64,000 nucleotides of DNA from Paenibacillus phytohabitans (GCF_013141775.1 NZ_WHOB01000039.1:1-64000); one strand, 5' to 3'. Numbered from the stretch's first letter, positions 16,811-24,955 are shown. Notes: generated from the sequence alone by a model not told the origin. Numbers and translations: made by a program.

Positions 16811-18094
16811 ATGGGCAGAGTGCTGCTAATATCGGCGAATACGGAGAAGCGGCCGCCCGTTTTTCCCCTTGGTCTCAGCTATATTCATGCCAGTCTTGTA
16901 GCTTCCGGCTATGAAGCAGGCATGCTGGATATGACCCAGCTGGACTATACCCGGGAGGCTGTTACCTCTTACCTGGATGCCTATGCACCGGATTACATCG
17001 GCGTGTCGATCCGTAATCTGGATAATTGCTGCATGCAGTATCCCCGGAGTTTCGTGGAGCAGGTCTGCATCCTGGTGGATTGGGTCCGGCAATGGAGCCA
17101 TGCGGCTATTGTCATTCTGGGGGGAGCGGGCTTCTCGCTCCTTCCCAGGCAGTGGCTGCAGGAGACGGGGGCCGATTACGGGATTGTAGGCGATGGCTGT
17201 GACAGTATGGTTGAACTCTTATCCCATCTGGAGAAGGGAGAGGAGCCATCCACCGTAAGCGGACTGATGTTCTGCACAAAGAACGGGGAATGGAAATACT
17301 TGACGCCGGAGGCGCCTGAACAGCTGGACCACCCTTATTTTCCGAGCCGCAGCGGATTTCTGCATAGCTATGATGTGGAGCGCAAGGTGCGCCATAATGT
17401 ATTGACCAAGAGAGGCTGTGCGCTGAGCTGCACCTATTGCGCCTATCCGTCGCTGGAGGGCAGGGCAGTCCGCCTGCGGTCGCCGCAGGGAATTGCAGAC
17501 GAGATTGAGCAGATGGTGCTGCAGCATGACATCGGTTCTTTTGATTTCGTGGACAGTGTGTTCAACTATCCCTTGGAGCATGCTGAGGATATTTGCCGGG
17601 AGCTGATCGGGCGGGCGGTTCCTGTGTCCTGGGGCTGCTTCCTGAATCCCAGGTTCTTCACTGCAGACTTCGCCGGGCTGCTTAAGCAGGCAGGGTGTAC
17701 GGAAGTGGAGTTTGGCATTGATTCAGGCAGCGATATCTGCCTGCGGTCGTTCAAGAAGAACTTCCGCCAGACCGAAATCCGGGCTGTCGTGCAGCTCTGT
17801 CAGGAACAGGATTTATCCTTCAGCTTTTGCCTGCTTATCGGCGGGCCGGAGGAAACCTCCGAGACCTTAAGGGAGACGCTGGATCTTATGGAGGAATTGA
17901 AGGTTCAGCGCATCTTCGGCTTGTTTGGCATCCGCATTCTGCCGTCAACAGATATGTACAGGTACGTTGGTTCCCCGGAGCCGGATGATCTGCTCCATCC
18001 GAAGTTCTTCATGTCCCCCCAGCTAAATCTGGAGCAGGCGAGCAGCATATGCCGTCCGTACCGGGAGCGGAATCCGGATTGGATGTTTATTTAA
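16811..18094 (+). CDS. B12-binding-type radical SAM enzyme 1
   Basis: A 427-residue protein with two domains. Residues 1-140 are a Rossmann-like domain in the position of cobalamin binding (ISANTEKRPPVFPLGLSYI, then VILGGAGFSLLP), lacking the DxHxxG lower-ligand motif. Residues 195-420 are a radical SAM barrel with Cys203, Cys207 and Cys210 (RGCALSCTYC), ending in a leucine-rich segment (LLIGGPEETSE). Class B enzymes of this architecture methylate or rearrange unreactive carbons. ATG 16811 is one base after the hydrolase stop and has GGAGG upstream. It is paralogous to the next gene. Confidence 0.88.
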   Translation: MGRVLLISANTEKRPPVFPLGLSYIHASLVASGYEAGMLDMTQLDYTREAVTSYLDAYAPDYIGVSIRNLDNCCMQYPRSFVEQVCILVDWVRQWSHAAIVILGGAGFSLLPRQWLQETGADYGIVGDGCDSMVELLSHLEKGEEPSTVSGLMFCTKNGEWKYLTPEAPEQLDHPYFPSRSGFLHSYDVERKVRHNVLTKRGCALSCTYCAYPSLEGRAVRLRSPQGIADEIEQMVLQHDIGSFDFVDSVFNYPLEHAEDICRELIGRAVPVSWGCFLNPRFFTADFAGLLKQAGCTEVEFGIDSGSDICLRSFKKNFRQTEIRAVVQLCQEQDLSFSFCLLIGGPEETSETLRETLDLMEELKVQRIFGLFGIRILPSTDMYRYVGSPEPDDLLHPKFFMSPQLNLEQASSICRPYRERNPDWMFI

Positions 18095-18121
18095 AATAGG
18101 GAGACAGGGTGGAGCGTAATC

Positions 18122-19405
18122 ATGAGAATACTGGTAGTGTCTACGAATACCCTGAAGAAGCCGATGCCGGTTCTTCCGGTTGGGGCGGGGATGGTCTACT
18201 CGGCTCTGACGGCTGCCGGTTTCGAGACCCGTTTTCTGGATATGGCCTTTATGGCTGAACCGTTTGAGGCACTCCGGGATGAACTGCGGGTGTTTGAACC
18301 GGAGCTGATCTGCCTGTCTGTGCGCAACATCGACAATCAGGTGATTCAGCAGCCGGAGAGCTATCTGCCTTTTATAAGAGAAGTAATGAAGGTATGCCGT
18401 ACATGCAGCTCAGCCAAGGTTCTGCTTGGAGGAGCCGCGATGCTTGTAATGCCGGAGGAACTGGTGGAAGAGCTGGGGGCGGATTACGGGATTAAGGGAA
18501 GCGGTGAGACGGAGGCTGTCCGGCTGGCCCATGAACTTGAACGGGGGCAGGCCGCAGGCAGAGACAAGGTAGTTACTGCGGTTCCTGCCTATCATCCGGT
18601 GTACAGCCGCATTCCCGCCAAGACGCTGTTCTCCCCGCAGTATTTTATCCCGAATCCCCGCATCAAAAAGGCTTCCATGGGCTATCAGGCCTCCAGAGGC
18701 TGCAGCAGGCACTGTATCTATTGCTCAGAGGGCTATAAGAATTCCGGCGGCTGCCGGATTCCTGCGGAACAATTCATGGAAGACATGAAGATCCTGCAGG
18801 CAGACTATCAAGTGAACAGTATCACTTTTGTAGACGGCGTCTTCAATCATGATGTGGATGATACGATGGAGTTCTGCGGGCTGATCGGCCGCACAAGCAC
18901 TTCACTGGACTGGAGCTGTGCCCTGACCCCGGCCAATATTACAGAGGAACTGGTCCGCTTGCTGAAGAGAAGCGGTTGCCGCTTTGTGGATATCGGGGCA
19001 GATTCAGGTTCTGAGCGGATGCTCAGGCGGATGGGCAAGCAATTCCACCCGGAGCAGCTGCTGGAGCTGGGACGCCTCCTGGAGCAGTATCAGATCCCAT
19101 ATTCGGTGTCGCTGCTGTTCGGCGGGCCGGGAGAGCATGAGGAGACCATGGCAGAGACCGTACAACTGGTCAACCAATTGAATCCCGTCTATATTCTGGC
19201 CAGTCAAGGGATTCGTATCTACCCTCATACGGCACTGTACCATATCGCCCTTAAGGAGCAAGTTATCCATAAGAATGATAACTTGCTGGTTCCCGCGTTC
19301 TATCAGTCCAAGGATTACAGTGACGCCCTTCTTACCAAGGTCTTGGCAGCATCGCGCCACATCTATAAGGATATGCTTATGAATTCAATTGGAGGAAGGA
19401 CTTGA
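18122..19405 (+). CDS. B12-binding-type radical SAM enzyme 2
   Basis: A 427-residue paralogue of the preceding gene, of identical length. The N-terminal domain repeats the pattern STNTLKKPMPVLPVGAGMVY, VRNIDNQ and LLGGAAMLVMP, again without DxHxxG. The radical SAM cysteines are 194, 198 and 201 (GCSRHCIYC), and FGGPGEHEET lies near the C-terminus. The pair probably arose by tandem duplication and may act on two positions or as a heterodimer. It starts 27 bases after its neighbour, and HemN-like gene C begins four bases after its stop. Confidence 0.88.
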   Translation: MRILVVSTNTLKKPMPVLPVGAGMVYSALTAAGFETRFLDMAFMAEPFEALRDELRVFEPELICLSVRNIDNQVIQQPESYLPFIREVMKVCRTCSSAKVLLGGAAMLVMPEELVEELGADYGIKGSGETEAVRLAHELERGQAAGRDKVVTAVPAYHPVYSRIPAKTLFSPQYFIPNPRIKKASMGYQASRGCSRHCIYCSEGYKNSGGCRIPAEQFMEDMKILQADYQVNSITFVDGVFNHDVDDTMEFCGLIGRTSTSLDWSCALTPANITEELVRLLKRSGCRFVDIGADSGSERMLRRMGKQFHPEQLLELGRLLEQYQIPYSVSLLFGGPGEHEETMAETVQLVNQLNPVYILASQGIRIYPHTALYHIALKEQVIHKNDNLLVPAFYQSKDYSDALLTKVLAASRHIYKDMLMNSIGGRT

Positions 19406-19409
19406 TCGA

Positions 19410-20708
19410 ATGAACAAGCCTGTATACCCGTTCCGGGAGATAGGGATCGGCCACTATCCCATGGGCAATTCTCCGGTTACCCCGGAGGACAGCAAACGTC
19501 TGCCGTCCATGATGAACTTGAATCATGCCGCTCCAAGCTCTAAACTTGTATATGTACATATTCCGTTCTGTGACTCCATCTGCCCGTTCTGCCCGTATCC
19601 CAAGGCGTTCAATGAGCAGACAGCCCGCCAGGAATATTTGACCGCGCTGTTCCGCGAATTGGAGATGTACGGTTCGGCGCCGCAGATCCGCAACTGCTCC
19701 GTGGAGGCGCTTTATATTGGCGGAGGAACTCCAAGCGTTCTGGACGAGGAAGAGATCATGGCGCTCTTTGAGCAGCTGCAGGCCACACTCCCCATGCACA
19801 ATATTGAAGAAATCACGTTTGAGGGGAATCCCGCCTCATTTACCGCAGCCAAGCTGAAGCTGCTCTTTGCTCTTGGCGTCAACCGAATCAGTCTGGGCGT
19901 TCAGACCTTCAATGATGAGCTGGGGAGACGCCTCGGACTGCTTCAGACCAGCGAGGATTCACTGCGGACCATTCAGCAGTCCCGGGAGGCCGGAATATCC
20001 AATGTCAGCCTGGATCTGATGTACAATCTGCCGGGTCAGAGCATGGAGGAATGGCTGGAGGATCTGGAGAAGGTGGTGGAGCTTGGAATCGGTCATGTCA
20101 CGTTATTCCCGCTGAAGATCATTCCCGGCTTCGGCCTCGCCAAACGCATTGCCAGCGGCGAGCTTCCGGCCTGCGGTGATCTTGCATTGGAGCAGCAGAT
20201 GTATTACGAGGCTTGCCGTTATCTGGAGTCGCAAGGCTACGCGGTCGAATCCACCTATGATTTCGTGCAGCCGGGAGGACATCATATTTACAGCCGTAAG
20301 CATTTTGACGATCATCTGGACCTGCTCTCTGTCGGACTGGGGGCATTCGGCGAAGTGGGCGGCTATGCTTATCAGAATGTGAAGCTGCTTCCGGAGTATG
20401 TGAAAAAAATTACATCAGGAGAGCTGCCGGTTTCCTTAGGCTACCAGGTGACGCCGGAGGATCTGCCCAACCAGTTCCTGGCGATGGGCTTGCGCCGCAC
20501 TGCGATTGACCGCCAACTGTTCCGCCGTAAATTTGGCACCTTCCCGGAGGAACATTTTCCTGAGCTGTTCGATAAGTTTGTAAAGGCAGGCTTGGTGGAG
20601 ATTCGTGAGGAGACTATTGCTCTAACACGTTTTGAAGGATTGTTCTGGGGCAACAATGTATGTAAGGAGTTTTGCGAGGAACATATCAAAATTGCTTTTC
20701 CAAAATGA
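19410..20708 (+). CDS. HemN-like radical SAM enzyme C
   Basis: A 432-residue third HemN-type paralogue. Cluster cysteines are 54, 58 and 61 (FCDSICPFC). The family strands IGGGTPS, FEGNPASF, RISLGVQTFN and DLMYNLPGQ are intact, and the C-terminus ends with GNNVCKEF. Its N-terminal phrase (REIGIGHYPMGN) differs from the CVSHYP seen in A and B, so it is the most divergent of the three. ATG 19410 has GGAGGAAGGA nine bases upstream; a TTG at 19389 is less likely. Confidence 0.9.
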   Translation: MNKPVYPFREIGIGHYPMGNSPVTPEDSKRLPSMMNLNHAAPSSKLVYVHIPFCDSICPFCPYPKAFNEQTARQEYLTALFRELEMYGSAPQIRNCSVEALYIGGGTPSVLDEEEIMALFEQLQATLPMHNIEEITFEGNPASFTAAKLKLLFALGVNRISLGVQTFNDELGRRLGLLQTSEDSLRTIQQSREAGISNVSLDLMYNLPGQSMEEWLEDLEKVVELGIGHVTLFPLKIIPGFGLAKRIASGELPACGDLALEQQMYYEACRYLESQGYAVESTYDFVQPGGHHIYSRKHFDDHLDLLSVGLGAFGEVGGYAYQNVKLLPEYVKKITSGELPVSLGYQVTPEDLPNQFLAMGLRRTAIDRQLFRRKFGTFPEEHFPELFDKFVKAGLVEIREETIALTRFEGLFWGNNVCKEFCEEHIKIAFPK

Positions 20709-20720
20709 TGGAGGGGTACT

Positions 20721-21527
20721 ATGAACAGCAAAGTGACCAAGAACGTTTTCTATGAGGATCTTCAGGACGCCGGGAAATTCAAGCAGCTTGAGAAGCGGTT
20801 GCTCGGCGAGTCGAATCTGCCGGGTCCGCGGGCCAATCTGGGGGCGGCCTCCACATTCGCAGATGCCTTCGGGTCGGATTGGGTAACCGGCGATGCCTGG
20901 GAGCTGCTTGCCGAATGGAGCAGCAGAGCGGAGGCGGATGCGCCGACGGATGATCCCCGTGAGTTCCTGCCTTTCTGTGCGCTGCAGGCGATGGGGACCT
21001 ATTACCGCTATGCAGATTCTTCGAGGCAGCAGATCATTCTGGAGCGTTGTCAAGCAGCCATGAATGATTCCCGCTGGCGGATGCGTGAAGCGGCAGCGAT
21101 GGCGCTGCAGCGAATCGGAGAACAGGACTTTGGAGCGCTCCGAAGCTTGTTCGATGCGATGATGGGCAAGGCCAGTGCGCTGGAGAAGCGGGCTTTCGTA
21201 GCGACGCTGGCCCATCCGCCCATGCTGAAGGATGCTGCCCATGTCTTGTATGCTCTGGAGCTGTCGGAGCACATCCTGGATGAGATTGCTGAGGGGAAGA
21301 CCCGCTATGGTACGGAAGATTTCCGCGTCCTGTCCAAAGGTCTGGAGTATGCACTCAGCGTATTCGTCGAGCGTGCCCCTGAGGCAGGCTTCCGGATGCT
21401 GGCTAAATTCGCTGTGACCGAAGATAAACGGATGCAAAAAATCGTGAAATCCAACCTCGGCAAAGCCAGACTGGCCAAAAAATACAGCCAGGATGTGGAG
21501 CGTATCCAGCTGCTGATGAATGCCTGA
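20721..21527 (+). CDS. HEAT/ARM-like helical protein of unknown function
   Basis: A 268-residue, largely alpha-helical protein. Paired helices such as MNDSRWRMREAAAMALQRIG and ALEKRAFVATLAHPP resemble HEAT or DNA-alkylation-repair (AlkD) type repeats, but AlkD base-flipping residues are not obvious. ATG 20721 has GGAGGGG upstream and lies 12 bases after HemN-like gene C, so it is the last gene of the operon. It could be a resistance, scaffold or binding protein for the product. I cannot assign a reaction. Confidence 0.75.
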   Translation: MNSKVTKNVFYEDLQDAGKFKQLEKRLLGESNLPGPRANLGAASTFADAFGSDWVTGDAWELLAEWSSRAEADAPTDDPREFLPFCALQAMGTYYRYADSSRQQIILERCQAAMNDSRWRMREAAAMALQRIGEQDFGALRSLFDAMMGKASALEKRAFVATLAHPPMLKDAAHVLYALELSEHILDEIAEGKTRYGTEDFRVLSKGLEYALSVFVERAPEAGFRMLAKFAVTEDKRMQKIVKSNLGKARLAKKYSQDVERIQLLMNA

Positions 21528-21554
21528 GGACGCTGATCAATAAGCCGAGACACC

Positions 21555-21598
21555 ACAAACAGCCGGACCTTACGCGATGCGCGGGTTGGGCTGTTTGT
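21555..21598 (+). terminator. Terminator-like hairpin after the PKS cluster
   Basis: ACAAACAGCC at 21555 pairs with GGCTGTTTGT ending at 21598, with a second small GC hairpin in the loop. The trailing T-run is weak, so termination may be partial. It marks the probable 3' end of the cluster. Confidence 0.5.
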
Positions 21599-21919
21599 AA
21601 TTTGGAATTCAATGAAATAGTTGTCTGAAAAACTATACAGGCTTCATAACTAGCTCCGGTCGCTTGCAGATTAAAAGCAATAGAGTAAGATAGGCTCTAA
21701 GAGCTGGTGCGAATGCCAAGCTCCCACGAAATCCCCGGGTCCTTCGCACCTCAGAATTTGTGGAAACTATAAGGAATAGACAGCAAGTAGCCCATGCCGC
21801 GATTTCCCTCACTATATATAGACGCATTAACCCCAAAAAATCCAGTACATATCCCACAAGTGAGTATCGTACCAGATCCATACATGTTAAAATAATAGAA
21901 ATGTGTTGATCAAATCTAC
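21599..21919. other. Intergenic region with structured palindromic element
   Basis: A GGTGCGAA/TTCGCACC inverted repeat spans 21706-21750, enclosing GCTCCCACGAAATCCCCGGG. It looks like a short dispersed palindrome rather than a gene. A minus-strand hydrophobic frame (21633-21881) crosses it but has no ribosome binding site. Confidence 0.45.
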
Positions 21920-23071
21920 ATGCAGCGGGTGAATGGATTGAGATTAAGAGATTTCATGGGCCCCTCGGATACTTCCGCACAGCGGCAGGCCAAGTGGATC
22001 AAGCGTTTTTTGCGTACCTATTGGCTCGTAATTGCTCTGCATTTTGCTGCGCAGCTCTGGGCTTTTCTGTTTCTTTCATACCCAATGGGCCCGCATGAAT
22101 TTTATTATGATGTCCTGCTGTATCCGACGCTGCTGATGAGTGCGGTTGTCGGGTTGACCCAGTTCGTTGATGCGATTGCGCCAAAATATTCCTTTGTCCT
22201 GCTGTTTGTGTCCGGGACCATTATTGCCATGATGATTATCCATCTCAATATGGATATCCGGATTATCGGGGCGCTGATGCTGCTGCCGATTTTCGCGTCG
22301 GCGATCTTTTTCCGGCTGGATCTGACCTTATTTACGTCTGCCCTGCAGGCGGCTGCGTTCTTCATTCTCTACCGCTGGGATTACTGGTTCAAATATTATC
22401 TGAATGATTTCGATCTGATTGCCATTCCGCTATTTCTGCTGGTGGGTACGCTGGTAGCCAGTATTATTATTATTAACGGGCGGGAGCTGGCGAGTGATCT
22501 GGAAGCGACACTGACGGCCAAGCAGAATCTGATGATCGAGAATGCGGTGATCCGCAAGCTGTCCACTACGGATGCGCTGACCGGCCTGTACAATCATATC
22601 TCCTTCCATGAGTTCTACGACAAAGCGCTGGAGTATGGGAATCAGGGAGCGCCGTTTCATCTGGCTTTGATTGATATAGACAATTTCAAGCGGATTAATG
22701 ATAAATACGGCCACCGTATCGGCGATGCAGTGCTGGCGCGGGTCGCCAAGGTGATTAAAGACAATATCTCTCCAGCGGATATTGCCTCGCGTTATGGGGG
22801 CGAGGAATTTGCGATTCTGTTCTTTGAGAAGACATCCGAAGAAGCCTACGAGCTGGCAGACAGGGTACGTCAGCAACTGTCGGAGACTCTACATGAAGAG
22901 TTGGAGAATACTGCAGTGACCGTCAGTATCGGACTCAAAAGCTACTCCGAAGGAGCCACCAAAGAACAGCTGTTTGAGGAAGTGGATAAACTGCTCTATA
23001 CTGCCAAAAAATCAGGCAAAAACACAACATTGACTCCGCTTCAGGAGACCCGGCATTTGCAGTCTGTCTAA
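21920..23071 (+). CDS. Membrane-anchored diguanylate cyclase (GGDEF)
   Basis: A 383-residue protein. Five to six hydrophobic segments lie in the first 190 residues, then a short coil (LEATLTAKQNLMIENAVIRKLSTTDALTGLYN is split by the domain start), then a GGDEF domain whose active loop reads RYGGEEF, with NFKRINDKYGHRIGD upstream. GGEEF is a functional variant, so synthesis of cyclic di-GMP from two GTP is expected. No RxxD inhibitory site is obvious. The start codon is uncertain (21920, or ATGs at 21934 and 21957), because no strong ribosome binding site is seen. It stands alone and may influence pili or biofilm. Confidence 0.85.
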   Translation: MQRVNGLRLRDFMGPSDTSAQRQAKWIKRFLRTYWLVIALHFAAQLWAFLFLSYPMGPHEFYYDVLLYPTLLMSAVVGLTQFVDAIAPKYSFVLLFVSGTIIAMMIIHLNMDIRIIGALMLLPIFASAIFFRLDLTLFTSALQAAAFFILYRWDYWFKYYLNDFDLIAIPLFLLVGTLVASIIIINGRELASDLEATLTAKQNLMIENAVIRKLSTTDALTGLYNHISFHEFYDKALEYGNQGAPFHLALIDIDNFKRINDKYGHRIGDAVLARVAKVIKDNISPADIASRYGGEEFAILFFEKTSEEAYELADRVRQQLSETLHEELENTAVTVSIGLKSYSEGATKEQLFEEVDKLLYTAKKSGKNTTLTPLQETRHLQSV

Positions 23072-23074
23072 ATG

Positions 23075-23650
23075 CTAGTCCGGCAGATTCCCTTCATCCT
23101 CCGCAGCCTTCTTGCGCGCCCGGAACCGTCTGACCTTCATCAGGTTCCCGCAGAGCTTGTCGTCGCAGTAGCGCTTTGAGCGGTTGCGGGTATCGTCGTA
23201 ATAGACCCAGAGACAGTCGGGATTTCCGCAGATGCGGAAGCGTGAGGTTTCCTTCTCCAGTAATGCCGCGGCAAAAGAAGCGGCTATCTCCGCCATAATC
23301 TGCTCCCAGTCTGCACGCTGGGGGAGCAATGAAATCCCGGCTTCGCCGCCGGTACCCCAGACTACTTTCCGCAGAACAGGCCCGTTGCTCATATATACAT
23401 TCAGCTGTTCCAGCAGAGCGCTTTCCGTAGGTTGTCCCTGCACCAGCCGTTGTACCTCGTCCCATAATAATCCGCGCAGCTGCTTCAGCCGCTCCAGTTC
23501 AACCGGCAGAATCGGTCCTGCCGCAGGTAATTTCTGTGCCGCCAGCCATTCTGCCAGCCACTCCGGTTCATCCAGCCTATCCCGGTCCTTGCTCCGGTCG
23601 CCTGTCCGCCAATTCCGCCAGTAGCTGTTAATGAAATCCTCCCACAGCAA
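23075..23650 (-). CDS. CGNR zinc-finger/ABATE-domain regulator
   Basis: A 191-residue protein with an N-terminal ABATE-like helical region and a C-terminal CGNR zinc finger: CGNPDCLWVYYDDTRN followed by RYCDDKLCGNLMKVRRFRARK. The four cysteines are the expected zinc ligands. CGNR proteins are thought to be stress-responsive transcription regulators. The start at 23650 is the only one giving the full family length. It converges with the diguanylate cyclase gene, the two stops being only a few bases apart with no space for a terminator between them. Confidence 0.88.
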   Translation of the reverse strand: MLWEDFINSYWRNWRTGDRSKDRDRLDEPEWLAEWLAAQKLPAAGPILPVELERLKQLRGLLWDEVQRLVQGQPTESALLEQLNVYMSNGPVLRKVVWGTGGEAGISLLPQRADWEQIMAEIAASFAAALLEKETSRFRICGNPDCLWVYYDDTRNRSKRYCDDKLCGNLMKVRRFRARKKAAEDEGNLPD

Positions 23651-23840
23651 GCTGCATCTTTCCTTTCACCACGATGTTTCCTTTGATTGTAACAGTTAAA
23701 AATAAGTTTTGCTAGTTACTTGAAGCGCTCCGGCAAATATGCTACATTTCTAATGTAACCTTCATTAAGGTTGTTTAACCGTTACGAAATTCGGATTTTC
23801 TAAGCTCTGTAATCAGGGAGCGAATGCTCCGAGAAACGAA

Positions 23841-23913
23841 GCCGATGCTTTCGAAGCCTGCTTTACTGCGAAGAAACTCGAGGTGCATAGGCTCCGCAAA
23901 ACTTTTAGGAGGG
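23841..23913 (+). repeat. Shared leader element, copy 1 (upstream of DinB gene)
   Basis: GCCGATGCTTTCGAAGC (23841-23857) and CAAAACTTTTAGGAGGG (23897-23913) correspond to near-identical blocks before the alanine dehydrogenase gene at 44725-44770. The second block contains the ribosome binding site, so the element ends exactly at translation initiation. Confidence 0.6.
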
Positions 23914-23919
23914 TGAAAT

Positions 23920-24414
23920 ATGCAAAATAAGATTAGCGATGTTCTGGTGGAGAACTGGGATTATGTGATGGATGTTGAGGATTGGCAGCCGCCGCTTAAA
24001 GACGCGCTTGAAGGGGTGACTAGTGAACAGGCAAGCTGGAAGCCGGAGGGGGCAGCGGGCAATTCAATCTGGGAGACTGTCAATCATCTGACTTATTATA
24101 AGGAACGTCTGCTGCGCAAGCTTAAGGGCCTGGAGAAATTGCCTGATCTTGAGAGCAATGATGCTACGTTTACGGTAACGGAGAGCGGGGAAGAGGCGTG
24201 GAACCAGGCAGTTGCCAAGCTGAAGTCCGTTCATGCCTCTTTGCGGGAGATTATTGTGGCCCTTGAGGAAGGTGCTTATGAATGGGGCGGCTCCGGACAT
24301 GCACCGGGCGAAGAAGTGATGAGTCTGATTCTGCATGATTCCTACCATACCGGACAGATCGTACTGGTCCGCAAGCTGCAGGGCTCCTGGCCAGGCCAAC
24401 GCAGTTTTGACTAA
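23920..24414 (+). CDS. DinB-family protein
   Basis: A 164-residue four-helix-bundle protein of the DinB/YfiT superfamily. Metal-binding histidines occur in ETVNHLTYYKERLL and in HDSYHTGQIVLVRKL, the characteristic DinB signature. Members bind nickel or zinc; in low-GC Gram-positives several act as thiol transferases using bacillithiol. ATG 23920 has AGGAGGG six bases upstream within the shared leader element. A strong terminator follows. The substrate is unknown. Confidence 0.88.
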   Translation: MQNKISDVLVENWDYVMDVEDWQPPLKDALEGVTSEQASWKPEGAAGNSIWETVNHLTYYKERLLRKLKGLEKLPDLESNDATFTVTESGEEAWNQAVAKLKSVHASLREIIVALEEGAYEWGGSGHAPGEEVMSLILHDSYHTGQIVLVRKLQGSWPGQRSFD

Positions 24415-24428
24415 AAGCTGATTTCCCG

Positions 24429-24469
24429 CAGAAACGGATGCTGTCCCTAGGACGGCGCCGTTTCTTTTT
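24429..24469 (+). terminator. Terminator after DinB gene
   Basis: AGAAACGG at 24430 pairs with CCGTTTCT, and inner arms GTCC/GGAC extend the stem; CTTTTTG follows. Confidence 0.75.
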
Positions 24470-24536
24470 GTTTCAGTCCGAAACACGGGGGTTAATGGAA
24501 GACATACAGCTAACGAACCGAGAGGAGAGATTGAAG

Positions 24537-24704
24537 ATGGAACCGAATACCAAGGATAGAAGCATTGAGGTCGAACGGACAGAGGTACACAAGAAATCGG
24601 ATTCCAGTCTCGTCGCATCCACCTTTATTAAATATGCCGCGTATATCATCATTATTTTTGGACTGCTGTTCTTCCTGGTGAAGTATGTATTCCCGATGTT
24701 CTAA
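24537..24704 (+). CDS. Small single-pass membrane protein
   Basis: A 55-residue protein: a charged 25-residue N-terminus (MEPNTKDRSIEVERTEVHKK), one hydrophobic helix (AAYIIIIFGLLFFLV), then KYVFPMF. ATG 24537 has GAGGAGAG seven bases upstream; an ATG at 24495 lacks a site. No family is recognised with certainty. A clear terminator follows, so it is an independent small gene. Confidence 0.7.
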   Translation: MEPNTKDRSIEVERTEVHKKSDSSLVASTFIKYAAYIIIIFGLLFFLVKYVFPMF

Positions 24705-24734
24705 GCAACAGAATCCGGCCCGGATATATATGTT

Positions 24735-24787
24735 AAAGGGAGTGCCCCACAGCCATGATTTCTACGGCTGCGCGGTCACTCCCTTTT
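24735..24787 (+). terminator. Terminator after small membrane protein gene
   Basis: AAAGGGAGTG at 24735 pairs with CACTCCCTTT at 24777-24786, with an inner AGCC...GGCT hairpin. It could also act as the minus-strand terminator of cmpA through its A-rich side. Confidence 0.75.
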
Positions 24788-24817
24788 GGCGCTTACGGAT
24801 ATAATCCGGAATAATAC

Positions 24818-24955
24818 CTATACGTCTTTGGTGATGAATTCACGGGTTTCGGCAGAATTCCGGTAAAAGAACCAGCATTCATTCAGCAGTTTGATCTGAC
24901 GGCGGTCTTTCTTGAAATAAGCCTTCATGAGCTGTTGGCAAAGCCACTGCGGCAA
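24818..24955 (-). CDS. cmpA: Cortex morphogenetic protein CmpA
   Basis: A 45-residue protein. PQWLCQQLMKAYFKKDRRQ followed by IKLLNECWFFYR matches CmpA, a tiny sporulation protein that acts with ClpXP to control SpoIVA and cortex assembly. The start is TTG (base 24955 reading leftward), because AGAGGAGGGG lies six bases before it; translation from an upstream ATG would put the ribosome binding site inside the gene. About eight residues beyond the core (ETREFITKDV) extend past the usual ~37-residue length. Its presence indicates an endospore former. Confidence 0.88.
   Translation of the reverse strand: MPQWLCQQLMKAYFKKDRRQIKLLNECWFFYRNSAETREFITKDV

Larger units (their letters stand above)
2819..21527 (+). 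other. Type II polyketide biosynthetic gene cluster rich in radical SAM enzymes
   Basis: Twenty genes run in one direction from 2915 to 21527, mostly overlapping or separated by fewer than 60 bp. The minimal synthase (KS-alpha, KS-beta, ACP) is followed by AcpS, an exporter, four candidate cyclase/hydrolase genes, five radical SAM genes, a U32-like Fe-S protein and an Fe-S flavoprotein. No ketoreductase, methyltransferase of the classical fold or oxygenase is visible. Malonyl transfer to the ACP is presumably supplied by the fatty-acid enzyme FabD. The product should be an aromatic polyketide altered by radical chemistry; its structure cannot be read from the sequence. Confidence 0.85.

Noticed and set aside
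21633..21881. 82-codon hydrophobic minus-strand frame
   Set aside because: No ribosome binding site and it crosses a palindromic element; hydrophobicity alone is not enough.
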